Program-made: the position numbers and the translations under genes
In this document: positions 36,568 through 45,046 of the stretch, one piece after another
How positions within the stretch are numbered: position 1 is the stretch's first letter
Layout of the letters: each line of letters opens with the position of its first letter
Assembly (NCBI RefSeq): GCF_008973755.1
Contig: NZ_WBOM01000012.1
Span: 40,403 to 104,402, forward strand
Source: Nitrincola alkalilacustris
GTDB lineage: Bacteria > Pseudomonadota > Gammaproteobacteria > Pseudomonadales > Balneatricaceae
Reading direction: 5' to 3'
DNA: 64,000 nucleotides
Notes under the pieces: generated by a model
Told to the model about the DNA's origin: nothing
What the model saw: the letters and a program-made list of their open reading frames with translations, nothing else
The model's database searches: none

Positions 36568-38550
36568 TCAGATTGTAAACCGCCTCAGAACCACCTGTTG
36601 TTCCTTGGCATAATCCAACAGGTCGCTGCTGCTGGCAGCTGCCTGCTCCGCACCCTGGGCTGTCTGTGCTGCTGCACTGTTGATGCCATTCAGCGTCATG
36701 CTGACCTCATCAACTGCAGAAGTCTGCTGCTGTGCAGCCTCGGCGATCTGAGTGCTCAGCGAGCGGATATGGGAAATGGAGTTGTTCATCTCCTCCAGTG
36801 ATGCTTTGGAGGTGGTGGCATGGCCGACACACTGCTGGGCCTGGTCATAACTTTCCTTCATTACCTGTTCTACACGCTGAATCTGCTGTTGCATATTCTC
36901 AACCATCTCCTGAATGCGTCCGGTTGAGTTCTGGGTGCGGCTGGCAAGGTCGCGCACCTCATCGGCAACCACGGCAAAACCACGGCCATGTTCACCGGCG
37001 CGAGCGGCCTCAATTGCTGCATTCAGAGCCAGCAGATTGGTCTGTTCAGCAATAGCGCGGATTGTTGACAGAATCGACTCGACATCATTACCAGCTTTGG
37101 CCAGCTCAGTGCTGACCGTGACGGCTTCGGTGATCTCTTTGGCCTGGCGTTCGATACTTTTCAGCGTTTCGTCAACATTACGGGTAACATCCACACTGAG
37201 CTCTTCACACTGTCCCACCGCATCCAGTGTTGTATGGCTGTGGTTGGCGACCTCTGAAATGCTGCTGGAGATTTCGGTGGCAGCCGATGCGGTCATCTCC
37301 AGTTGCTGGCTCTGTTCCTGCATGGCACGAGTGGCCTGCGTACTGATGGCAGAGTTCTGAGTGGCCATTTCGGACAGTCGAACTGAACCTTCGGCTATCT
37401 GACCCAACACCTCTTTCAGGCTGCTGATCACTGCATTCAAGGACTCTGCCAGATCACCGAACTCATCCTTGCGTGACTGATCGAAGGTTACGCGCAGGTT
37501 GCCGTTACGTACCTCCAGCAGTGCTGCACGAATTTTGGACAGCGGCTGACGAATGGCCGTAATGGTCAGGAAGGCGACTATTACTGCAAAGAGCACAGTA
37601 GCTGCCGACAGCGAAAACATCACAAGAGTACTGACACTGGCGGCATCATTTGCCTGAACTCGTGCACCTTCTGCCTGGTTGTTGGCTGCCTCTATCAACT
37701 GATTGGCAGTTGTCAGCGAGCGCTGAACCAGTGCAGACACTTCGCTGAGCTGCTTTTCTATCTCCTGGTTCAGGTCGTACATTTCGCTGAGTAGCCGAAC
37801 CATACCCTCTTCTTCGCCATAGAGTGCATTGATGATCTCATTGGTCACCAGTTCGGCGCCTGCCGCATCCTGGTCCACTTTCAGGAAATCATCGTAGGCT
37901 TTACGCAGTTCATTGCTGTTGGCGGCGAAATCGGCACGAAAGCGTTCGATATCAGCAGAGCGCATATAGTTGAAGTAGTGAAACCTATGCGTATTCATGG
38001 CGCGGTTGAGATTACGTACCGCGATGACACTGTTGATGTCAGTGACGCGTGAGGAGTAGGCACGCGCCCAGTTGGCCAGTGCATCACCCTGTATCAGGAA
38101 GTTAAGCTCTGAGCGGGTGGCCTGCTCCTGCATCACGATCTGACTCTGTCGATTGGTCAGAATCGCCTGTGCCAGTTGCCCGAGCTGATCGCTGTATCCA
38201 CTCAGCTCGCGAGCCAGTCCAGCGAGTTCCGGTGCCTGCTCGAACTGGGTTTGAAGCTCGCCCAGTGACTGACTCAGTGTGCTCATCTGTTGGGTCAGAT
38301 TGCCTCGTTGCTGCTCGAGCACCTCTTCATCATTTGCGGACAAACCCTCATATAAGGTCTGGATGGCACTTTGCAGGCGTACCATCTGTCGATAGCTGCC
38401 ATCAAGAGCCGGAATGGATTCATCCATAACGTTTTCGAGGCTGCCGGAAATGCTGCGATTGCCATATTGGCCACCGAGGCTGACGATGATAATAAACAGA
38501 ACGAGGATCGCAAAACCGAGGGTGATGCGCTGAGTGATATTCAGGCTCAT
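36568..38550 (-). CDS. methyl-accepting chemotaxis protein
   Basis: This 660-residue receptor starts at ATG 38550; a longer frame from 38625 lacks a signal-like start. The first helix (about 8-30) and a ~300-residue periplasmic four-helix-type sensor are followed by a second helix near 320-345 and a HAMP domain. The signalling domain contains [29 protein letters not shown]. It ends in FTI without a pentapeptide. It is a different receptor from its convergent neighbour, not a duplicate, because the sensor domains show no obvious similarity. Confidence 0.93.
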   Translation of the reverse strand: MSLNITQRITLGFAILVLFIIIVSLGGQYGNRSISGSLENVMDESIPALDGSYRQMVRLQSAIQTLYEGLSANDEEVLEQQRGNLTQQMSTLSQSLGELQTQFEQAPELAGLARELSGYSDQLGQLAQAILTNRQSQIVMQEQATRSELNFLIQGDALANWARAYSSRVTDINSVIAVRNLNRAMNTHRFHYFNYMRSADIERFRADFAANSNELRKAYDDFLKVDQDAAGAELVTNEIINALYGEEEGMVRLLSEMYDLNQEIEKQLSEVSALVQRSLTTANQLIEAANNQAEGARVQANDAASVSTLVMFSLSAATVLFAVIVAFLTITAIRQPLSKIRAALLEVRNGNLRVTFDQSRKDEFGDLAESLNAVISSLKEVLGQIAEGSVRLSEMATQNSAISTQATRAMQEQSQQLEMTASAATEISSSISEVANHSHTTLDAVGQCEELSVDVTRNVDETLKSIERQAKEITEAVTVSTELAKAGNDVESILSTIRAIAEQTNLLALNAAIEAARAGEHGRGFAVVADEVRDLASRTQNSTGRIQEMVENMQQQIQRVEQVMKESYDQAQQCVGHATTSKASLEEMNNSISHIRSLSTQIAEAAQQQTSAVDEVSMTLNGINSAAAQTAQGAEQAAASSSDLLDYAKEQQVVLRRFTI

Positions 38551-38662
38551 GGTACTCCCGTTGTTTTTTATGGAATTATCGGGCGAAGATGAAGTTGAGT
38601 ATAAGGGAAACCACTGGAGGGTCAATAAGAGTCTGCAACTGAAAGGTATCTTAATGCGTTTA

Positions 38663-38696
38663 ATTGCCCGACTGCATCAACCGACAGTCGGGCAAT
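38663..38696 (-). terminator. hairpin downstream of the DUF2231 gene
   Basis: A 12-base stem (ATTGCCCGACTG with its complement) and a 10-base loop begin 8 bases past the DUF2231 stop on the minus strand. T-run is short. Confidence 0.65.
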
Positions 38697-38703
38697 AGGG
38701 TAA

Positions 38704-39249
38704 TTACTGCTGTTTTGTTTTCCAGCCGACCAGCAGGCAGCTGATGCCGATCAGAAGGATGGCGATCAGTGTCCAGTCCGGAACGTAGAGAGTTGAATAG
38801 ACATTCCAGCCCAGCAGTCCCAACAGGGTCGAAAAGTGTGTGGGGGCGCCGGCGAGGTGTCCACCGAGTGTTCCGCTGATCGCAAACAGCACTGACCCGA
38901 TCAGTGCCAGTATGACCAGTACCCAGCGCTTGCAGCCACTGAAGGCGCTGGCACCGCCACGCCAGATGAGCAGTGTCAGCAAGGCATAGATGGCAGCAGA
39001 CCAGTAAGAGGTCAGGATATGGTTACGGGTCATCGGACTGTGTGTATTGGCTTCCAGCGGCCACACCAGCAGGCCGCTGATAATGGCTGCTACGGCTCCC
39101 AGCAGGCTCAGGATCAGTAGCGGCAACAGAGCCTTGCGGCTGATATCTGCCCAGTACCCATGAGTGAGAGAGGCGATCAGAATCATAAGGGTTGCCAGTG
39201 CCCAGAATGCCAGAGGAAAGTGAACGAGCATATGATGCATACCAGTCAT
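38704..39249 (-). CDS. DUF2231 membrane protein
   Basis: This 181-residue protein has about five hydrophobic segments. The N-terminal HHMLVHFPLAFW motif defines DUF2231, and further His residues near RNHILTSYW and GGHLAG could bind haem, which is inference. Its start overlaps the stop of the haem-binding gene upstream by four bases, so the two products are made together. Confidence 0.8.
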   Translation of the reverse strand: MTGMHHMLVHFPLAFWALATLMILIASLTHGYWADISRKALLPLLILSLLGAVAAIISGLLVWPLEANTHSPMTRNHILTSYWSAAIYALLTLLIWRGGASAFSGCKRWVLVILALIGSVLFAISGTLGGHLAGAPTHFSTLLGLLGWNVYSTLYVPDWTLIAILLIGISCLLVGWKTKQQ

Positions 39250-40673
39250 GACTTATCTCCTGCATCCGGGGTGAATTGTCTGAACAAGCCCATGCCTGCC
39301 AGCAGTATAAGAGCCAGACCGGCAAACAGTGTCAGGTACCACTGCCTGATAATTTCCTGGTTGAACTCCATCTCCACACCGTAAACAGCCAACTGCTCTT
39401 CACTGTGACGAGGTTTGACAGGCTTACCCTCGGCAATATCCGGGGCGCCGGCATGAGCCTTGCTGAGGAGTTGCGGCCAGTCCACCTGACCGGGATAAAA
39501 GAGTGTTACAGCAAACCATCCATCCTCACGCCAGGTAGGTTCATCGCCAGAAAAATAGTGTGACTGGATCTCGGCTTCGCGACTCAGGCCCAGCGTAAAG
39601 GGGTGTGATACATAGTGCCAGCGGCTGCCGGTGGCATCACGGTGTACGGCAAAGGCGATATCATAGATACCCTGTGGCTTGAACTGCTTGTCATCCAGTG
39701 GATTTCCTGTATCCAGCGCACGACTGAGCGTGACATCCCAGATGCCCTGAGACCAGAGACCCTTTCCCTGTACACCGACATCACCGCGTGAACCGCCTGG
39801 CTCGCGCAACAGTCGACGGGGTATCACATCCCCGTTCTGCCAGTTGGCATCCGGATCAAAGGGCATCGCTATCTCTTCGGAGATAAAATAGATTGAGTCG
39901 AAATCTACCCGACCGGAGGTCACATCGCTCCACTGCAGCCGGTCAACGCCTGCTTTGTCTGGATCAATCATGAACAGAGGCTGTTTAGTCTCTGCATCCC
40001 AGTTGGTGGAGAAGGGGCCTCTGCCTGCATCACCAAAACGGTGCTCGGCAATAACCTGATCATCGGACGCGCCGATGGGGTTGGAACGGCCAGCCCGCCA
40101 GTGCCACAGATCAAGAAAATAACCAGCTTCACGCTGTTCGCGCAGTTCATCAGTACTGACAACCGTACGCCAGTCGCTGACATCCTGCCGGGTATCAGGC
40201 AGATGTTTCTGAATCTCATCTGTTCCCAACTGACCTATGTGCGGGTGTGCTGCCACCTCGGCTTTGTCGGCCATATTGGTGAAGAAACGCATGTTGGATC
40301 CAACGGTGATATAACCGCCGTAGCGGCCAAACTCAGGAACTCTTCCATCATCCACCAGCATGGTGATGCGATCTTCATATGTGCCATCGGGGTCAGGCCC
40401 GACAATGGACGCTCCATGCCTTACCCACTGACCATCCTCATAACGCAGCATATCGTGATAGACATGCGGCTTGTCGGACTCCCAGCGATAGCGAAAAAAA
40501 ATGGTTTCATCATTATGGCTGACCTGTACGCTCAGCGGCATGGTCAGTTCGGTTGGTATCCAGATGTTTCGATCCGGGTCGTTGTGGATCAGGCCCGTGC
40601 CCTGGCTGAACCAGATCAGCAGCAGGGCCAGGATCAAACCAGCCAGAATCGCTGGAAGTCTTGGTAAACCCAT
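39246..40673 (-). CDS. membrane-anchored haem-binding protein (ethylbenzene-dehydrogenase-related domain)
   Basis: This 475-residue protein starts at ATG 40673 behind AAGGAG. One helix at each end (about 7-25 and WYLTLFAGLALILLAGMGLF near 445-465) leaves a ~410-residue periplasmic domain. That domain resembles the cytochrome c-552/DMSO-reductase-like gamma subunit fold, which binds a single b-type haem. Markers are RYRWESDKPHVYHDMLRYEDGQWVRHG and IYDIAFAVHRDATGSRWHYVSHPFTLGL. No molybdenum catalytic partner is adjacent, so it looks like a stand-alone redox module with DUF2231. Confidence 0.75.
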   Translation of the reverse strand: MGLPRLPAILAGLILALLLIWFSQGTGLIHNDPDRNIWIPTELTMPLSVQVSHNDETIFFRYRWESDKPHVYHDMLRYEDGQWVRHGASIVGPDPDGTYEDRITMLVDDGRVPEFGRYGGYITVGSNMRFFTNMADKAEVAAHPHIGQLGTDEIQKHLPDTRQDVSDWRTVVSTDELREQREAGYFLDLWHWRAGRSNPIGASDDQVIAEHRFGDAGRGPFSTNWDAETKQPLFMIDPDKAGVDRLQWSDVTSGRVDFDSIYFISEEIAMPFDPDANWQNGDVIPRRLLREPGGSRGDVGVQGKGLWSQGIWDVTLSRALDTGNPLDDKQFKPQGIYDIAFAVHRDATGSRWHYVSHPFTLGLSREAEIQSHYFSGDEPTWREDGWFAVTLFYPGQVDWPQLLSKAHAGAPDIAEGKPVKPRHSEEQLAVYGVEMEFNQEIIRQWYLTLFAGLALILLAGMGLFRQFTPDAGDKS

Positions 40674-40706
40674 TTTCAGCTCCTTGAAATTCAGATGCTT
40701 ATACAT

Positions 40707-40737
40707 AAAGCGCCTATCCAGTCAGCATAGACGCTTT
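40707..40737 (-). terminator. hairpin between the bigR operon and the haem-protein gene
   Basis: An 11-base stem with one G-U pair (AAAGCG arm on each side) lies between the DUF2892 stop and the haem-protein start. It could end the bigR operon or act as an attenuator. Confidence 0.4.
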
Positions 40738-40779
40738 GAGCCTGAAAACCACGCTGAAATAAGGGTTTATTGAGCTGGG

Positions 40780-40977
40780 TCAGTCTTTTTTGTTAATCGA
40801 GCAGGTATTGATACCCAGTAACGGATAGGCTGGGCAGAAACGAAACACTCCGGTTGCCAGAGGCAGTACACCTATCCAGCCCCAGATACCGATGGTACCG
40901 GTGACAGCCAGCAGGATCAGTACAAGACCTGCCACTATGCGCAACACTCTATCTATTGTTCCAACATTGGTTTTCAT
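40780..40977 (-). CDS. DUF2892 small membrane protein
   Basis: This 65-residue protein has two membrane helices and the pattern FCPAYPLLGINTC seen in DUF2892/YgaP-tail proteins. The two Cys near the membrane may handle sulfane sulfur. The start overlaps the SulP stop by four bases, which makes it the last gene of the bigR operon. Confidence 0.85.
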   Translation of the reverse strand: MKTNVGTIDRVLRIVAGLVLILLAVTGTIGIWGWIGVLPLATGVFRFCPAYPLLGINTCSINKKD

Positions 40978-42695
40978 TTTGTCTCTCCAGTGGTGAGGGC
41001 GTCCTCTTCAAGAGCGCCGATAGTATTAAATGCATCATGTGTACTCAGAAAGACAGCAGCCACCTGTTCCTTGTACCAATGGGTGTCCTTCAGTTTGTCC
41101 ATCAATGGGCCTTTGACTTCGGCCAGATGTATCGCGATTCCTTTGGCTTCTAGTCCTTCAGCCAGTTCGCTGAGCATCTCCAGCCCTGTGCTGTCTATCT
41201 GATTCACTGCTGACAGAATCAACAGTAGTGCATGGGTATCCGGTTGTTCACTCAACGCTCGATTGATCGCCTGTTCGATCGCCTTGGTATTGGCGAAGAA
41301 GATGTTTTCATCAATACGGACGGCAACGAGTCCGGGCAGTGTTTCAACATCGTAACGGCTGATATTGCGAAAGTGTTCGCTGTGCGGGATACGTCCAACC
41401 ACCGCGACATGCGGCTTGCTGCCTCGCCAGAGCTGAGTGGCGATTGACAGGCACAGACCAATCAGAATGCCCCCCTCAACACCCAGTACTATGACGGCAA
41501 TGGCAGTGGTCAGCAGCGTGACGCCATCGGCGCGGTCATAGCGCCAGGCTTTTTTCAGGCTGGCGATATCGATCAGAGGTGCTACTGCGACAATGATGGT
41601 GACCGCGAGTAATGCAAGCGGCATAAAGGCAAAGATATCGGCAATACTGACCAGCATCAGCGCAATGATAATGGCGGATACGATACCGGCCAGGGGGGTA
41701 TTGGCACCGGCTGCCTGGTTGACGGCGGAGCGCGAAAAACCACCACACACGGCCAGGCCCCCGGAAATGCCGCTAGCGAAATTGGCAGCACCCAGGCCCA
41801 GCAGCTCTCGGTTGGGGCTGATGCTTTCACGCTTGCGCCGCCCCAGTGATTGTGCGACTGAAACGCTTTCGACAAATCCCACCAGACTGATCAGCAGGGC
41901 GGGTATCAGCAGTAACTTCAGCTGTTCAAACTCTGGCGACGACCAGACCAGATCAGGCAGGCCTGAGGGCAGATGGCCGACCACCGGTACGCTATGCTGA
42001 TTGCTCAGATCCAGCCACCAGGTCAGACCAATTGCGGCCAGCACTGCAAGCATCGGTGCCATTTTTGACAGTACTCCGGCCGTGCTGCTACCGATGCCTG
42101 TAGCCTGCAGGTGTTTTTGCATCCAGACACGCGCATAGATCATCCATGCCAGCGCCGCGATACTCAGACTCATGACGACAGGATTACTGGCTGACAGATG
42201 AGTGAGTAGCCCACTGACAGAAGAAGCCTCCGATCCCAGTCCGAACAGGTGGCGGATCTGACTGTACAGAATCAGCACGGCAGCTCCGGAGATAAAACCG
42301 CTGATGACAGGATGACTGAGAAAATTGGCCAGAAAGCCGAGTCTTAACAGACCAAACACGAAGAGCATGGCGCCAGAGATCAGCGCCAGCCAGATGGCCA
42401 ACTGGATATACTCGGCAGAGCCTACCGCTGCAAAGGGTGATAACAGCTCCAGTGTCATCAGTGCAGTGATGGCTACCGGACCAACAGATAGAGTCATACT
42501 GCTGCCGAACAGGGCATAGCCCAATAGTGGCAGCAGGCTGGCATAGAGCCCCATCTCCACCGGCAGTCCGGCAAGATATGCATAGGCGATGGCCTGAGGC
42601 ACCAGCATGATACTGACGATCAGACCCGCACTAAGATCACCGACAAGCAGTGATTGCCTGTATTGCTGAAGCCAGGGGAGCAGGGCCCGTCTCAT
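40974..42695 (-). CDS. SulP-family anion transporter with STAS domain
   Basis: This 573-residue protein has the SulP core (LVGDLSAGLIVSIMLVPQAIAYAYLAGLPVEMGLYASLLP at the N-terminus, about 10-14 helices) and a C-terminal STAS domain (about 445-550, with HALLLILSAVNQIDSTGLEML). Members carry sulfate, bicarbonate or other anions. Its tight placement in a bigR sulfide-response operon suggests sulfate, sulfite or thiosulfate traffic. It overlaps both neighbours by four bases. Confidence 0.9.
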   Translation of the reverse strand: MRRALLPWLQQYRQSLLVGDLSAGLIVSIMLVPQAIAYAYLAGLPVEMGLYASLLPLLGYALFGSSMTLSVGPVAITALMTLELLSPFAAVGSAEYIQLAIWLALISGAMLFVFGLLRLGFLANFLSHPVISGFISGAAVLILYSQIRHLFGLGSEASSVSGLLTHLSASNPVVMSLSIAALAWMIYARVWMQKHLQATGIGSSTAGVLSKMAPMLAVLAAIGLTWWLDLSNQHSVPVVGHLPSGLPDLVWSSPEFEQLKLLLIPALLISLVGFVESVSVAQSLGRRKRESISPNRELLGLGAANFASGISGGLAVCGGFSRSAVNQAAGANTPLAGIVSAIIIALMLVSIADIFAFMPLALLAVTIIVAVAPLIDIASLKKAWRYDRADGVTLLTTAIAVIVLGVEGGILIGLCLSIATQLWRGSKPHVAVVGRIPHSEHFRNISRYDVETLPGLVAVRIDENIFFANTKAIEQAINRALSEQPDTHALLLILSAVNQIDSTGLEMLSELAEGLEAKGIAIHLAEVKGPLMDKLKDTHWYKEQVAAVFLSTHDAFNTIGALEEDALTTGETK

Positions 42696-43114
42696 GCGTT
42701 CATAAACCTTTTATCGATCAGGTTGAAAAGCCCCATACCCGCCAGCATGGCGACAACGAACAGTATCGCCAGTGGCATGCCCGCACCTGCCGCAACCAGC
42801 GCTGGCCCGGGACAGAAGCCAGCAACACCCCAGCCGGTTCCGAAAATCAGACTGCCGATCAGCAGGCGTTTGTCGATCTGTGTCGAGGTAGGTAACTGAG
42901 GCGTTGTTGCCAGCAACGTACGCTGGCGCCTCATGACCCACTGAAAGGGGACGATGGCTGTGGCGATGGCACCAACCATGACAAATGCCAGTGACGGATC
43001 CCATTGCCCGGCCAGATCCAGAAAACCCAGAACCTTGACCGGGTTGGACATGCCGGAGAGAATCAGGCCGAATCCGAAGATCAGGCCGCTGCACAGTGCA
43101 ATAAGAATACGCAT
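42692..43114 (-). CDS. YeeE/YedE-family protein (PmpB-like, second half)
   Basis: This 140-residue protein has four hydrophobic segments and starts at ATG 43114, two bases after its upstream partner. Motifs GFGLILSGMSNPVKVLGFLD and FGTGWGVAGFCPGPALVA are typical of the DUF6691/PmpB half of split YeeE/YedE transporters, with the Cys in the second motif lining a sulfur route. Paired YeeE/YedE halves import thiosulfate or related sulfur species. Confidence 0.9.
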   Translation of the reverse strand: MRILIALCSGLIFGFGLILSGMSNPVKVLGFLDLAGQWDPSLAFVMVGAIATAIVPFQWVMRRQRTLLATTPQLPTSTQIDKRLLIGSLIFGTGWGVAGFCPGPALVAAGAGMPLAILFVVAMLAGMGLFNLIDKRFMNA

Positions 43115-43116
43115 GA

Positions 43117-43551
43117 TCAAACTCCCAGCAGGTGGCGCAGTACATAAACAGTGATGAAACCAGCCGCCATGAACGTCAGCGTAGCGACAAGTGAGCGGAC
43201 CGACAGGCGGGCAAGACCACATACACCGTGTCCGCTGGTGCAGCCAGAACCGAGTCGTGATCCCAAGCCGACCAGCAAGCCCGCCAGGATGATCGCAGGT
43301 ATGCCACTGTCAATCTGGACGGTTGGGCGTTCGAGTATCATCCAGACCAGCCCAGGGGCAATAATCAGTCCAGCAATAAAAGCGATACGCTCAGCCAGTT
43401 CATTTCTGTTCCTTGACAGAATGCCGCCCACCACGCCACTGATCCCGGCAATGCGGCCATTCCAGAGCAACAGCACACTCACCGAAATGCCGATCAGAAT
43501 GCCGCCTGCCAGTGAGCTCCAGGGTGTAAACTGGCTCCAATCGATAGTCAT
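43117..43551 (-). CDS. YeeE/YedE-family protein (PmpA-like, first half)
   Basis: This 144-residue protein has four to five membrane segments. The central motif GSRLGSGCTSGHGVCGLARLS is the family signature, with two Cys proposed to relay thiosulfate. It starts with an ATGA overlap with bigR. In Agrobacterium and Xylella, PmpA/PmpB-type genes sit in the same BigR-regulated operon. Confidence 0.92.
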   Translation of the reverse strand: MTIDWSQFTPWSSLAGGILIGISVSVLLLWNGRIAGISGVVGGILSRNRNELAERIAFIAGLIIAPGLVWMILERPTVQIDSGIPAIILAGLLVGLGSRLGSGCTSGHGVCGLARLSVRSLVATLTFMAAGFITVYVLRHLLGV

Positions 43552-43874
43552 ACTGACTCCTCTTCATAACAGAATAGTTGATAAAGTGTTTCCAGCACGG
43601 CCAGAGCCTTGGGGTTGGCTATACTGTAGTAGATCTGTTTGCCTTCGCGGCGGGTGTCTACCATGCCTTCCCGACGCAGAACAGCCAGTTGCTGAGACAG
43701 GGTGGGCTGCATGATTCCCAGATCCTCTTCCAGCTCACCGACATTACGTTCCTGCTCTGCGATCTGACACAGCAGCAGCAGTCGGTCTCGGTTAGCCAGG
43801 GTTTTAAGCAGGTGGTGTGCCTTGTCGGCAGCATCACGCATCTGTTCAATCTTGGGCGCGGACGTTATGCTCAT
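43548..43874 (-). CDS. bigR: ArsR-family persulfide-sensing repressor (BigR/SqrR-like)
   Basis: This 108-residue winged-helix protein starts at ATG 43874; the TTG at 43880 adds only two residues. Cys36 (LLLLCQIAE) and Cys102 (QLFCYEE) are 66 residues apart, exactly as in BigR (42/108) and SqrR (41/107). There they form an inhibitory tetrasulfide bridge when persulfides rise. It leads the five-gene operon and diverges from the persulfide dioxygenase. No metal-site ELCVCDL motif is present, which argues against an arsenic sensor. Confidence 0.93.
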   Translation of the reverse strand: MSITSAPKIEQMRDAADKAHHLLKTLANRDRLLLLCQIAEQERNVGELEEDLGIMQPTLSQQLAVLRREGMVDTRREGKQIYYSIANPKALAVLETLYQLFCYEEESV

Positions 43875-43902
43875 ATTCAAAAAAACACTTCACAAGTTAA
43901 AA

Positions 43903-43930
43903 ATTAGAATAAATTAATTTATTGACTAAT
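43903..43930. promoter_or_regulatory. AT-rich palindrome, candidate BigR operator
   Basis: ATTAG-AATAAATT pairs with AATTTATT-CTAAT with a two-base insertion, between bigR (29 bases away) and the dioxygenase. BigR operators are AT-rich palindromes of this kind. It covers the -35 of the dioxygenase promoter, which suits repression by steric block. Confidence 0.6.
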
Positions 43931-43950
43931 AATATATAAAAAAATATAGT
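43922..43950 (+). promoter_or_regulatory. sigma-70 promoter of the persulfide dioxygenase gene
   Basis: TTGACT (43922-43927) and TATAGT (43945-43950) are 17 bases apart, a near-consensus pair 34 bases before the dioxygenase ATG. The -35 overlaps the palindrome at 43903-43930. Confidence 0.65.
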
Positions 43951-43983
43951 ATGTGCAAGTGTTATTTCGGGAGAAAGTTAATC

Positions 43984-44844
43984 ATGCATATCGAGATCCA
44001 GCCATTCTTTGATCAAGCGACCTCGACCTTTACCTATGTGGTGCATCAGGGGCAGGGTTCTTCTGCCGCTATCATCGATTCAGTGCTCGACTATGATCCC
44101 AAGGCGGGTCGTACCACGACACACTCGGCTGATAAAGTTGTCAGCTTTATCAAGGAACATGAGCTGAATGTTGAGTGGATACTGGAGACTCATGCTCATG
44201 CGGATCACCTGTCTGCAGCGCCTTATCTGCGCAAGCTTCTCGGGGGCAGGATCGCGATAGGTGAGCGCATTACTCAGGTGCAGGGTGCCTTCAAGAAGCT
44301 GTTTAACCTGGAGCCTGAATTTGCTCTGGATGGATCACAGTTCGACCATCTGTTCAAGGATGGGGAAACCTTCCGTTTCGGAGATCTGGAGGCGACCGCC
44401 ATTAATGTGCCTGGCCACACGCCGGCGGATATGGCCTATCAGATTGGGGAGCATCTGTTTGTCGGCGATACCCTGTTCCTGCCGGATGTCGGGACTGCGC
44501 GTTGCGATTTTCCAGGAGGTGATGCACGGACACTGTATCGGTCTATCAAAAAACTGCTTTCACTGCCGGGTCAGACCAGGCTCTATATGTGCCATGACTA
44601 TCCTCCTGATGAGCGCCCGGTGAGCCATTTGAGCACTATCGCTGATCAGCGAGCGTATAACATTCATGTACATGATGGTGTGACCGAGGACGAATTTGTG
44701 GCGTTGCGAGAAGCGCGCGATGCCACGCTGGAGATGCCGGTGCTGATATTGCCGTCTGTACAGCTCAATATCCGTGCCGGGCAGTTTCCACCGGCTGAAG
44801 ACAATGGCATCGCCTATCTGAAAATTCCGTTGAATCAGCTCTGA
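43984..44844 (+). CDS. blh: persulfide dioxygenase (ETHE1/Blh-like beta-lactamase fold)
   Basis: This 286-residue metallo-beta-lactamase-fold enzyme should oxidise glutathione persulfide to sulfite. The THAHADH motif (His70, His72, Asp74, His75), GHTPADM, and CHDYPP with the third His are in place. FVGDTLFLPDVGTARCDFPGG matches the ETHE1/Blh group. Its divergence from bigR is the standard H2S-detoxification arrangement. A longer frame from 43951 lacks support. Confidence 0.92.
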   Translation: MHIEIQPFFDQATSTFTYVVHQGQGSSAAIIDSVLDYDPKAGRTTTHSADKVVSFIKEHELNVEWILETHAHADHLSAAPYLRKLLGGRIAIGERITQVQGAFKKLFNLEPEFALDGSQFDHLFKDGETFRFGDLEATAINVPGHTPADMAYQIGEHLFVGDTLFLPDVGTARCDFPGGDARTLYRSIKKLLSLPGQTRLYMCHDYPPDERPVSHLSTIADQRAYNIHVHDGVTEDEFVALREARDATLEMPVLILPSVQLNIRAGQFPPAEDNGIAYLKIPLNQL

Positions 44845-44872
44845 TCAGAATTCGATCACCAGCACACTCTCC

Positions 44873-44900
44873 TTGCCCATGTCACCTCTGATGTGGGCAA
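44873..44900 (+). terminator. possible terminator after persulfide dioxygenase
   Basis: TTGCCCA pairs with TGGGCAA around an interrupted inner stem, and CTTTTTCC follows 9 bases later. Confidence 0.45.
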
Positions 44901-45046
44901 CTTCCTGTCTTTTTCCTCCCCCCTGATCCAGATCAAGTTTCCGTTGCGTACCCATTTACATTAGAAAAAGTTCATGTTAAATACCTTGGTTTAGTTATGG
45001 TTATTGGACTATTTACCAAGGGCAAAGGGAAAGGAAGCTGAACGCC

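Noticed and set aside
43548..43874. arsenic-sensing ArsR
   Set aside because: No metal-binding CxC motif; Cys spacing and neighbours match BigR/SqrR.
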